From the NCBI RefSeq assembly GCF_000143415.4, contig NW_003314263.1, positions 1,638,749 through 1,702,748 of the forward strand: DNA of 64,000 nt, in the 5' to 3' direction. This document shows, in pieces, positions 22,927-32,617 of the stretch. The stretch is from Selaginella moellendorffii (taxonomy: Eukaryota; Streptophyta; Lycopodiopsida; Selaginellales; Selaginellaceae). Made by a program: the position numbers and the translations under genes. A model generated the notes under the pieces. The model saw nothing but the letters and a program-made list of their open reading frames with translations, made no database searches and had not been told where the DNA came from. Numbering within the stretch: the first letter of the stretch is position 1; each line of letters starts with the position of its first letter.

Positions 22927-24168
22927 AGAGCTGGCAAGGGAAGAGCAGGAATGCAACAGGCAGGGAAGGAATCCAGGATCAGCCAACCATCGGACAGTCA
23001 GACGAGGAACTTGAAAGCTTTGATGGAGAAAGGTTGGATGACGCCAGTGCTTGGAACGAGGACTGGGACTGTGAGACTGAGACTCCGGGAAGACTTGTCT
23101 GAATAGAGCATGCACGGAACGGCACAGGGACAGGGCTTGGAAAAGCTTGGATTTTGATGAACAGGCATACAGGGCTGGAAGGATGGAAAGTTTTGTGGAG
23201 GCTGAAGTTTGGATTTTGAGGTTGGATATGCTATAGGAAAACGGGCAACCGGCACAGGCACAGGGATGAAAGGATGGAAGGTTTTGTGGAGGATCTCTTT
23301 TTCTCTGGAAGAAAGGAAGTTTGGATTTTGATGGGACTGAGGTGGAAGTGGTGATGGAAAGCTTTGGGAATAGTGGCGAAACGTGTAGAGCTTGATCATC
23401 GGGCATCTCTCGCACTCACGCGAAAAGTTGGGAAGTTTTTTGGAAGTTCTTTCTACCTGGGAAAGCTTTTATAGTCGCTGGAAAAGTCTGTGGACTTGGG
23501 GAGAGATCTACTGTGAAGCCGTTTATACTGACAGCGACGCAGAGCGAAGAAGATGGACTCTGGAAAGTCCAGTCGTGGAGGTGAAATTGTAAATGAATTT
23601 GGTGGCTGTGCCGTGCGGCCGGATTATATATCTTTAGCCGGGTCAATCGCGCGCCTGGCACAAGTTCTAGTCAGGCTTTGGTTCCGCGCAGCAAAGCCAC
23701 AGGGAAAGCAGTGGAATCGAATCTAATCCGCGCCAGCGCCAGTGAATGGATCGATCGTTGGAAAGGAATTTTCTCTCTTTAAGCCGAGCCGAGAGGAAGG
23801 AGGAGGAGTGAATGGATCCAAGGAATTTTTTCTCTTAAGGTCGAGAGGAAGGAGGAAGAAGAAAGAGCTACCGTTGCGTGCGTGTGAGAGAGAGGAGAGG
23901 AGAGAGTTTTCGTGGAAGACCCGCACGAACGAACGAATCGCCGCGAGTAAAACCCGGTCAATGTGAGAGGAAGGGTGGTCGCGATTTTAACTCTTCGTCT
24001 CTCGTGTGGGCGACTTTGCGCGAGAGAAAAGAGTGGGAGGAGAGGAAAAAAGGGCGAGAGACTCTTTCCGGGGGCGCTGGAAGTGGCGAGGCTCGACTTT
24101 GGTTTCCTGGGCTGGAAGGAGTGGTCGATAATCGATCGCTGGTGTTCCTCGCCAATTGCGATCGATCG
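22927..24168. other. intergenic: JmjC 3' region, imperfect repeats, PP2C leader
   Basis: No gene seen. At about 23110-23335 a block with gcacagg, ggaaggatggaa(a/g)gttttgtggagg and gaagtttggattttg is repeated imperfectly twice. The frames that cross it on both strands are low-complexity. Purine-rich sequence at 23740-24060 probably belongs to the PP2C 5' leader. Confidence 0.45.
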
Positions 24169-25455
24169 ATGATCATGGCGGCAGCGGCGACTTGCCCATC
24201 GCCCACGCGATTGCTGTGCTCGCTGGCATCGTCGCCGGGCAAATTCGCGTCGCCCTCTTCGCCGCTCTCGCCCAGGTCGTCGGCGGCGGCGGCGGTCAAG
24301 GAAGAGCTGCTCATCGCGTCGATCGGAGGCGGCGGCGACGGCGATCCCGCGCCGCCGGCGAGCTTGAAGAGGAAGCGGCCGCCCAGGCTCACCATTCCCG
24401 CGTCGGAGAGGGAATCTTCCACGGCGGCGGAGTGCGTGGACGACGAATATTCCGACCTCACGCACGCTGGCCATGGCTATGGCGTCGCGTGTAAGAAGGG
24501 GCGGCGCCAGATCATGGAGGACAGCTTCACGGCACTGCCCAAGCAGGTGATACCTCGTTCCATCTCTTCTTCTTCCTGGAATTTTAGGGTTCTTGGGCTT
24601 TTTCTTCCATGGAATTTTAGGGTTCTTGGCTCAATGGATCGATCTGTGGTTATAGGGATTCTTTGGCGTCTTCGATGGCCATGGCGGGCGCGAGGCGGCG
24701 AGATTCGCAGCGCACAATCTCCTGGACAACATCGTCAAGGCGGCTTGCCCTACCGACGAGGCCGGCGCGATGCAAATCGGTGCGCAGGAGATCCGGATGG
24801 GATACCACACCACGGATTACGAATTCTTGCGCCAGGTAACGATCGATCGCGATCGATCGAGCTCTATCGATCCTCACGCTTGACATTTTCTTGGTTTTCT
24901 AGGGTTCTAGCAGTGGCGCGAGCTGCGTCTCGGCGCTAATCGCCCGGAACGAGCTCCTCGTCGCCAATGCGGGGGATTGCCGGGCGCTGCTCGTGAAATC
25001 CGGCGGCGCGGCCGTCCAGCTTACGCAGGATCATCGATTCAGCTCCGAGTCGGAGCGCCGGAGAGTAGAAAGTCTCGTAAGTTCCATCCATATCTTCTAG
25101 AATTCGATCACCAACGCGTTCTTCCAGGGTGGAATCGTGGATCGCTACACGGGGACGTGGAGGGTCCAGGGCGTGCTGGCAGTGTCGAGAGGGATTGGAG
25201 ACATAGATTTGAAGCAATTCATCTCGTGCGATCCACACGTTGTGAGTTTGCCGCTGACCAGCGACTGCGAGTTCCTCATCTTGGCGTCCGATGGACTCTG
25301 GGACCTGGTGAGAGCGCCATAGCCATCTCTCTCTCTCTCTCTGAGCTCCTTTCTCCTGTCATCTCTGGAAGCTTTCCTTGTGGAAAACATCTCCATCTTT
25401 CTCTCTCTCTGAGCTCCTTTCTCCTGTCATCTTTGGAAACTTTCTTTGTGGAAAA

Positions 25456-25489
<34 letters not shown>

Positions 25490-25883
25490 CTCCTTTCTCC
25501 AGTCATCTCTGGAAGCTTTCCTTGTGGAAAACATCTCTCTCTCTCTCTCTCTCTCTCTCTCCTTTTCTTCTCTCACGTTTTCCTTGTGAAAAGCAAGTCT
25601 TCTCTTTTTTTCTTACTTCTTCTCCGTAATGTGCTGACCTTCGCTTTCCTAGGTGTCAAACCAGGAAGCCGCGGAGTGCGCATTGCTGGCCCTCAAGGTG
25701 GGAGCGAAGCGTGAATCGGTCCAACTAGATTCTCGTGGTGCTGCTTCAACTCCCGGATTGTCGAGCTTAGGTGCTGCGTGCCGACGATTGTTAGATCTGA
25801 CACTCAAGCGAGGGTGCCTCGACGATGTAACCGTCATGATCGTGGAGCTTGGGAAGTTCTCCACACCAGAGCGAAGCTCCTGA
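24169..25883 (+). CDS. AP2C-type protein phosphatase 2C
   Basis: Five exons (24169-24546, 24656-24835, 24903-25076, 25128-25307, 25653-25883) encode 380 aa. The catalytic domain has the PP2C signatures: [45 protein letters not shown] and the closing [10 protein letters not shown]; these Asp and Gly residues bind the two metal ions. The N-terminal ~90 residues are Ala/Ser/Pro-rich and contain [10 protein letters not shown] (24367-24396), a basic cluster then L-x-I. That is the kinase-interaction motif by which Arabidopsis AP2C phosphatases dock and dephosphorylate MAP kinases, so a MAPK-phosphatase role in wound or stress signalling is inferred. Two in-frame ATGs (24169, 24175) compete for the start. 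Intron 4 (345 bp) is long for this gene and filled with a tandem repeat. Confidence 0.9.
25320..25565. repeat. tandem repeat inside PP2C intron 4
   Basis: Three to four units of about 60-85 bp, each a (ct)n run followed by gagctcctttctcc, gtcatct-tggaa and cttgtggaaaacat. The CT run differs in length between units, so the array probably varies between individuals. Confidence 0.8.
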
Positions 25884-26454
25884 CTGGAAACCTGACGACG
25901 AAGCTGGAAATTTGTACATTCATTCTTTTTGTTTTCTCATAACTTGACTGTAAATTCATCTCTAGAGCTTAGATTTGTTTTGATTTTCTTGAATTCTGTT
26001 AAGGCTTGATGAGAGACCAAACTTTGAAACCTTTTCACCATGAGAAACCCCATAAGATTGTCATTTTTATGTCTTTCCGGTGAGCATAAATGTGCCCTTC
26101 TAGTATCTCAAGCTTCTTGGCACACAACCTGCAGATGTCAAACGGTGTATTTGAATCTGGAAGCAATACACCCAAACTTGTTGTCAAGAAAATACTACTC
26201 AGATAATTCTTTTGTCCCAGGCTGGTTGTTATGGCTAATGCTGAGGTGGTCTGAAATTCCTTTGCTTTAAAATATGTTTTGGCGTTGTGCGTGATGTGTG
26301 GGCTGCTCTTCTAGACAAGTGTCTTGTTTGATAAGATGCAAGCTACAGAAATGGTTGAGGTGGAATGCCACGCAATTTGTTTGCTACTGATAATTTTGTC
26401 TAGTGGTTGCAATTTGAATTTATATACGGCAGAGAATCTGAGACTTTTTGAGTA
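25884..26454. other. intergenic, nothing recognised
   Basis: About 570 bp of moderately AT-rich sequence. A 76-codon frame at 26040-26270 has no recognisable features. The left part is presumably the PP2C 3' UTR and the right part the promoter of the proline-rich ORF. Confidence 0.4.
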
Positions 26455-26876
26455 ATGGCTTCTTCCAGTTCTTCCCATTGGTGCTGTCTCCTGCTCTTCA
26501 CTGTGATCCTCACTCAATCTACTGCTTCTCTCAAGAATCAAAATGCTTGTTCCAATCAAAATGCTTTGGTCCTACCCAATCACCATCACAAGCACCAGCT
26601 CCTTCACCTTCACCTTCACCATCACCACCACCACCCTCCCCTCCACCTCCACCACCACCCCTACCCCCACCACCTTCACCTTCACCCCCACCTCCACCAC
26701 CACCCCTACCCCCACCACCTTCACCCTCACCCCCACCACCGCCACCACCACCACCATCGCCACTTTGCCCACCATGTGGGTATGGCCAGAAATGCTGCTG
26801 TATGTTTCCATCCTGCTTGTTTTTGTTCAAATGCTGCCCCGTCACAACCGTTTGTGGATATGGCCCCCATTGCTAA
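26455..26876 (+). pseudogene. secreted proline-rich, Cys-ending protein with a one-base frame break
   Basis: The ATG at 26455 opens a clear signal peptide (MASSSSSHWCCLLLFTVIL..). Its own frame then becomes an improbable His string ending at 26898. A second frame, without an ATG, encodes a long (S)PPPP/SPSP tract followed by a Cys-rich tail with paired CGYG motifs, ending in GPHC at 26876. One extra base in the A run at 26540-26543 would join the signal peptide to the Pro-rich/Cys-rich frame. I therefore read this as an extensin-like secreted cell-wall protein that is broken by a one-base deletion, either real or an assembly error. The alternative is a genuine His-rich protein; the ordered Cys tail in the other frame argues against it. 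Confidence 0.5.
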
Positions 26877-27085
26877 AATGTATTCGCTTAAGATATAACT
26901 TGTAAAAGAAAAGCTTCCATTAAACAGGCATGGAAGTCCACGACGTCTCGCTTCTGTGACATGTCACTCTTCTAAGACGGACACCTAGCCGAAAAGAAAA
27001 GTTTACCCTGGCGGTACCTTCAAACGATTCGATTTTCTCGCTCCCACGTTATCCATGCCCGCGCAACCTGTCGTAAATATCTCAC

Positions 27086-27092
27086 TATATAA
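27086..27092 (+). promoter_or_regulatory. TATA box of the papain-like gene
   Basis: TATATAA lies 39 bp before the start codon at 27131, giving a short predicted leader. Confidence 0.5.
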
Positions 27093-27130
27093 CCGAGCAA
27101 ACGTTCTCAAAACTTAAAACTCCAGTAGCG

Positions 27131-28499
27131 ATGGCGTTGTCTCGTCGTCACGTCCTCTTAGCTCTTCTCGCCTGTTGCTTCACACTAGTAGTAGTGGCTA
27201 CTGCATTCCCTCACCATGGTCGTGATGAGGATCGCGAGGGTCCCAACTTCTGGTACCCTCCCGAGGAGCTCGACCCGGATGCTGGCTTTAAGTTCATGTT
27301 TGATCGCTGGAGAGCCGAGCACTCGAGAGTGTATGCCGAGAGAGCCGAGGAGGAGCGTAAGTTTGAGCTCTTCAAGCGTAATGTGAGGATGCTCCACGAC
27401 TACTATAGGAACCTCCGGCTCTACTGGCTGGGCCTGGACCATCTTCCGGACCTGGATCACGAGGAGTTCAAGCCTCGTCTGCCATCTCGGGTTGCTTCGC
27501 CTGTCCTGCGGACCAAAGTCGATCATTCTGATGAGCGTCCTGAGCCGAGGAGGCCTCCGTTTCCTCACGTTCCAGAAGCTGTCGACTGGAGGAAGGAGGG
27601 GGCTGTGACGTCCGTGAAAGATGTTGGTAACTGCACTGGTAAGAATGTAGCTTCGCCCTGCCCTGTTGCCGGTTTTCCGAGTCTCGAGTTACTTCCCTGG
27701 AGTTCTTTCTTTTCCTGCTTTGTTGAGATGTTGTTCTGAAAGTATTTCTCGTTCTTTCCAGGTGGAGGCTGGGCCTTTGCAACTGCTGGAGCGGTGGAGG
27801 GCCTGAACAAGATCGTCACCGGGAACTTGGTGGAGCTCTCGGCCCAAGAACTCATCGACTGCGATGTCTACAATGGCGGATGCGACTACGGCTTCCCGCA
27901 GGACTCTTTCGCCTACATTCAGAAAACGGGGCTGGAAGCAAGCGCCTCGTATCCTTACATTGGGAAAAACAGCACCTGTCACATCGGGGTGAGTTATAAA
28001 AAATAAGTGGTAACAAAGATGACTCACGCATTTTGCCTGTCAGAATCCATACAAGGTGTTCATCGATGGTTTCGACACACTGCGGGGCTCTCTGTGTGCT
28101 CCCGGAGTTTCAGCTTCCGATATTGAAGAAGAGTTAAAGATGAGGGTCGCACAACAGCCAGTCACGGCTCTCATTGATGGTTCCTCTAAAGATTTTGCAA
28201 AATACACTGGAGTAAGTACTTCCGAAGTAGAAGCTATTTACTGAAAAGAGTTACTTACTTGAGTGTTTGTTTGGCAGGGAATCTTCAAAGGGCCATGCCA
28301 CAGCACTGGAGACACTGGACTCACCGCAGTGTTGATCGTTGGCTATGGAAGCGACAACGGGGACGATTACTGGATCTTAAAGAACTCGAGAGGAACCAAA
28401 TGGGGTGAGCAAGGATACATGAAGATTCAGCGTGGAACTGGACTCTATGGAGGCCGTTGTGGAATCAACAACTATGTTTTCTTCCCTCGCAAGTTCTGA
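27131..28499 (+). CDS. papain-family (C1A) protein lacking the catalytic Cys and His
   Basis: Four exons (27131-27638, 27762-27988, 28044-28211, 28278-28499) encode 374 aa. A hydrophobic signal peptide is followed by an I29-type prodomain (residues ~50-120, [14 protein letters not shown]) and a mature domain starting [17 protein letters not shown]. Cathepsin-like landmarks are kept: [51 protein letters not shown]. The active site is not. The usual Gln is Val (KDVGNC), the nucleophile Cys is replaced (NCTGGGWAF where CGSCWAF is expected), the catalytic His is Thr ([11 protein letters not shown]), and the Trp after the active Asn is Arg (NSRG). It is thus a predicted non-peptidase homologue, secreted or vacuolar. 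The open frame and clean splice sites argue against simple decay. Convergent with BUBR1 downstream. Confidence 0.88.
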
Positions 28500-28752
28500 A
28501 AGAACAGGAAAAGTAATCGTCAGACCTTTCGTATGTCTATTTGAACTACTTCCTTCAGTCACTGTTGGTCCAATGCCCATGCAAATGAAATATGATCAAC
28601 AATAGTTACCAGTCTTTTGTTGTTTCACGAGTAAGATCGAGATGTCAAAGTTCTGTAGTCTTTCCATTACGAAAAGCGGTTGTTCAACAAAAATTCCCAA
28701 AGATATTGTTAAAATTGCAGCCATAGAGTTCATGGCAAAAGTGTACTAGTGG

Positions 28753-30465
28753 CTATCTGAGCTCCCTTGAGAAGTTTCGGAGCGGAGCTTGCTTCAGCAT
28801 TTCAGTGTCACTGGAAAGAAAAGAGAGCGGCTGAGTATCTATAGATCAATCAGAAGTTCAATTGAAGCTTACATCTTGATGTCTTGACCGCGGGAGAGCC
28901 GAACTTTCAGAGCTGCAGTAGATATTCTGCGATTCCAGCTTCGAGATGCCACACTGCAGTAACTTCATGAAGCAGCGCGGGATGAAATTTTTTGAATATT
29001 ACTGTACCTGGAGAATTCTTCGTCAACGTAGACATCCAGTGCTTCAGTCGACACAGAAGCGGGCCTGGAGGGCCTTTGAGGAATCTGAAAAAAACGCCCT
29101 CAGAGCAAGTGCATGATCATCATCACTAACCTTTGCTTCATTCCATCTAGTCGGCTGTTGAACGTTCTCCTTCGTCCTCTCGGCTTGAGATCCTAAATTG
29201 GTCCAAACAGGTAAGGCGTGGCCTTGAGCACCGTTCTCATGCAGTCCAGGTACTTTCGATGCTGGATTAAGCTCCGAATCGACAAACACAGAGAACCTAC
29301 ATGGGTCGAACCTTAGAACAGCACACATAGAACAGTCACATTTTACGTCTGATTAGAAAGCGGTGGCGCATTGCCCTTCGAAGGCTTTTGTGGAGGCCTG
29401 CTCGGCATGCTTCCTGAGCAGCAGAACATGTTAAGTGAAAACTCAAGTCAGAAAACAAAACAGCCTACCTGTTCTTTTTCCAGATTGTGGAACGACGAGG
29501 GATCCAAATGATCTGGCAAGCCCTTCGTCCACAGTGTCTTCCTCCTACAGTACCAACAGTATAAGCCGCATACACCACATAAACGTTCTGAAACTTACAG
29601 CATCTGGTTTTGGTTTTCTAAGAGTTCGCTCAAGAAAGCTCTTGTATTTGATTTTCAGCTCCTCAACTGGCTCCGCTTCCCTGCCTCACAGAAAGTCGTC
29701 CAGGATTAGCCAAAGCCTGCAAAGTCGAGAAATCATACGAACCTGGCAATACCGATCTGAAAAACTTCGTTAGCCTTGGATAGATTTTTGCACCTTTCCA
29801 GGTACGATGCATACGCTTCGTAAAACTGTGCGTAAGTCTGTCCAATGTCGTTCACCTCCAGAAAGACATAAATGTCCCGCGGGTGAGTGCATCTGTCCGC
29901 CTGGAACATCGCAAGTTAGTTTTCTAGAAGCTAGAGCAAGATAAACAGGAAAAGGAAGAAAAAAAAAGAACGAAAAGCTGAGAAGCTAGAGCTAGATAAA
30001 GAGGGGAAAAAAAAAACCAAGAGCTTACATAGTCCAGCCATAGCTTGAGGTACCGCAAATCCGACTTATACTTTGAATCGTCGCAGAACGTTCGCAGGCA
30101 AAGCTCCAGCATTGGAAGAATCCCAGACTGACTACCGCCGGAAGGGAATGCTTCCTTCGTCCACTCGATGCATCTGGAAAGAAATAGATTCGTAACGGGC
30201 ACGAATCTATAGCGCATTACCTTATCCAGGGCTCCAAGGGATCATCGCCGACGTAGTCATCAATCTTCTCGAGCAAAATCCTGACCGAGAAAGCAAATCA
30301 AAACCAGGAAGCCCGCGGGCGGCAAAGAACTCACCTTCTCTGTTCGATCAGCACGGAGCGCGCAGGAGATTCATGCTTCGCCTTGAGCCCCTGGTTGAGT
30401 AGATCGACATTCTTCCGGCCCTTGCGGAGCGGCTGCACATTCTCCTTGCTCAGCTCCCACTCCAT
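28753..30465 (-). CDS. BUBR1: BUBR1/MAD3 spindle-checkpoint protein
   Basis: Eleven exons (30465-30335, 30280-30221, 30173-30029, 29900-29743, 29680-29599, 29544-29469, 29413-29347, 29311-29131, 29084-29008, 28953-28873, 28810-28753) total 1116 nt, 371 aa. The N terminus has the first KEN box (SKENVQPLRKGR, residues 7-9). The Mad3/BUB1 TPR region follows (DPLEPWIRCIEW, LRYLKLWLDY, DIYVFLEVNDIGQTYAQFY). A second KEN box (TKENVQQPTRW, 29164-29172) lies in exon 8. There is no kinase domain, matching plant BUBR1/MAD3. The protein inhibits APC/C-Cdc20 at kinetochores and in the mitotic checkpoint complex; KEN1 is the pseudosubstrate contact in that complex. The 3' end faces the papain-like gene. 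Confidence 0.9.
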
Positions 30466-30636
30466 CGCTAGAAATCGCGTAGAAATCTCTGGGAGAAGCC
30501 TCCGGATCGCGCGCCCGGCCCGATGCTTCGACCGAAAAGCCCTAATACCCCGCAACGGTAATATGAACTAGAAATCCTGGCCATCGATTCAAACCCTTGC
30601 CTTAGAGCTTGAATCGTGGCCGTTGATATGTACATT

Positions 30637-32280
30637 TTAAATATTCACAGCTTTCTTTCTAGCTATGTCTGTATAGCTCCTGAGCTCGCGAAGAGCTTCG
30701 CGAAGAGTGCCTGTGGGTCGTGAGCATTTGTCACGAGGAGGAGATTTCTCGATTGGAACCGCGGAGACGAGAGCTGTGATGAGAGCACCCGCGGCGGCGT
30801 CTCTCGAGACTTTTCGCTCGTCGTCGCAGGCAAATGGACAGACGAGTTCCTGCTGCTGATCGAGCTCGATTGGATTCATAGGACTGCTGTAAGATCGCTT
30901 CACAGCTGCTACTGCTGCTACTTCAGCCTGCTTGACATCCAAATCGAAAACTTCTTAAGAAATCCAGCAGAAAAGAAGGCAATTCAAACACAGGAACTCG
31001 ATCAACAGCTCTTGATACAAACAAGCAAAAGATCTTAACACTCACTCTTACAAATACTGCAAGCAATCAATCATATACTTTCAAAGAAATCATGAAGAAC
31101 ACGAGAGAAACCAAACGCTGGAGCAAAGCAAGAAAACTATCCAACGAAAGGAAAGAAACCGAACGCTGGAAGAAACCAAAAACTCGAGAGCAAAGCAAGC
31201 AAAGTAGCCACCGAAAACAAAGAACCAAACGCTGGAAGAAACCAAAAGCTCGATAGCAGAGCAAGCAAACTATCCAACGAAAGCAAAGAAAAACCGAAAA
31301 ACAGAAAGACTTACCGCTGGTATGTTGCTCGACATCGTCCGAGTAGCAGCACAGATCCTCCTATCCTTCACAGCAAAGTGTGGATTCTGGGAAGAACCAC
31401 TAGAACCGCCGCCACCATCGCCACCACCACCACCAACGTAGTCCTGGATGATCTCCGAGAAGATGGAGTTGGTTCGCTGAATGGCTCTCTCGACGCTGGC
31501 AGCATCCGAGTACTTGACCGAGATGCACATCCGTCCCAGCTCCGTCTCCACCGGCGTGAGGTTAAACTTGCAAAGGCTCTTGTCGGAGCTTCCATGCCCC
31601 GTCACGCTGAGAGTGCTCCTCACTTTGTATGAGAGATCAAAGTGGCAGCAGCCGGGAGATCCTCGCGAGCTGGACGAGTTGAGCTGCTGGAAGATCCTGT
31701 AAGCCGGGAGGAGCCGCGTGAGATTGTAGAGCGACCGCAGCATGATGCTGAGCATTTTCATCGCCTTCTTCCACGGATTTTTCTTCTCCTCGGCCGAGGG
31801 TGGCGGCGCCGCCACCGATCGCCGTGAGAGCGGCGGCTTCTTGGCGGTGGTGGCGGCGGTCTTGTTCTTCGTGATATGATCGGGGCTTTGGGTGGTCTTC
31901 TCGCTGTTCTTGAGACACGTCCAGGGAACGCAGTGTACCACCCAGCGCTCAAGCAATGACTGGCTTTGCTGGGTCTGCTGGCTTGGACTCCACCGGAAAA
32001 CCTGGTCCTCGATCGCAGCGCAAGCACTGGAGCCGTGATGGAGCAGCAGCACGTCCACCACGATCGGCTCCACGACGCTCAAGTGGCATTTGTTCCTCAT
32101 GGGAGAATTCACCAGCACGAGATTGAAGCTCTTGTTGGCGCTAGCGCTAGCGGCGGAAGAGCTCGTCGCTGGCTGCAAATACTTGGATGGGATCCTCGCG
32201 CCGAGGATCACATTCAAGCTCTTGACGAAGAATTCGGATACCATTCGCCGGCTCTCATCCTGCGATACTTTCCCTTCCAT
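30637..32280 (-). CDS. ATG13: autophagy protein ATG13
   Basis: Two exons (32280-31315 and 30927-30637) encode 418 aa. The N-terminal ~270 residues form the HORMA-type ATG13 domain: RMVSEFFVKSLNVILGAR near the start, LLERWVVHC, a basic loop, then MLRSLYNLTRLLPAYRIFQQL, and FNLTPVETELGRMCISVKY. A Ser/Gly-rich linker follows. The short C-terminal exon has a conserved plant ATG13 patch (LVCPFACDDE) followed by ALITALVSA. ATG13 is the scaffold of the ATG1 kinase complex that starts autophagy under TOR control. Plant ATG13 proteins are often longer, so the disordered tail is short here. The intron (387 bp) is long for this genome and carries a minisatellite. A 24-bp palindrome lies about 185 bp upstream of the start. 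Confidence 0.9.
31090..31300. repeat. minisatellite in the ATG13 intron
   Basis: About three imperfect units of 60-66 bp, each with (c)caaacgctgga(a)g, gagcaaagcaagcaaa and ccaacgaaa(g)aaag. All lie within the single intron of ATG13. Confidence 0.75.
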
Positions 32281-32464
32281 TGCCCTCTTCTTCCTGTTCT
32301 AAGCCCTGGGATCGAAATACCGCTGGCCGGGCATTTCTCGCAAGAATCTCACCTCTGGATGGAGAATCGCGGCCGAGGGAACAAAATTGTCGCCTCCAAT
32401 CCGCGGAGCTCGCAGCGGGACCTTGTCATAGATGGGGAAAAATCGAAAAACCCTCGCGAGGGCT

Positions 32465-32488
32465 TTTCTCTGTGTTAACACAGAGAAA
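32465..32488. repeat. perfect 24-bp palindrome upstream of ATG13
   Basis: TTTCTCTGTGTT is followed at once by its exact reverse complement, with no spacer. It lies between the ATG13 start (32280) and the MO25 stop (32618), so it is in the ATG13 promoter or leader. A direct repeat (aaacctagcggcgccgcca) at about 32514 and 32554 lies close by. Confidence 0.7.
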
Positions 32489-32617
32489 GAAGAGAGGCGC
32501 TAGATATGGCGGCAAACCTAGCGGCGCCGCCAAATACAAGCAAATGGCTTCCCAAACCTAGCGGCGCCGCCAGATGGCAAATACGAGATTTTTTCCTTTT
32601 ATTCTCTCCACGACTTC

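Noticed and set aside
22645-23415. 256-codon minus-strand frame over the end of the JmjC gene
   Set aside because: It is antisense to the zinc-finger exon and the imperfect repeats that follow; composition follows the sense codons.
23878-24939. 353-codon plus-strand frame extending upstream of the PP2C start and through its first intron
   Set aside because: Only 24169-24546 of it is PP2C coding sequence; the upstream part is a purine-rich leader and the downstream part reads through intron 1.
26531-26845. Gly/Glu-rich minus-strand frame opposite the proline-rich ORF
   Set aside because: Exact antisense of CCA/CCT/CAC repeats; low complexity only.
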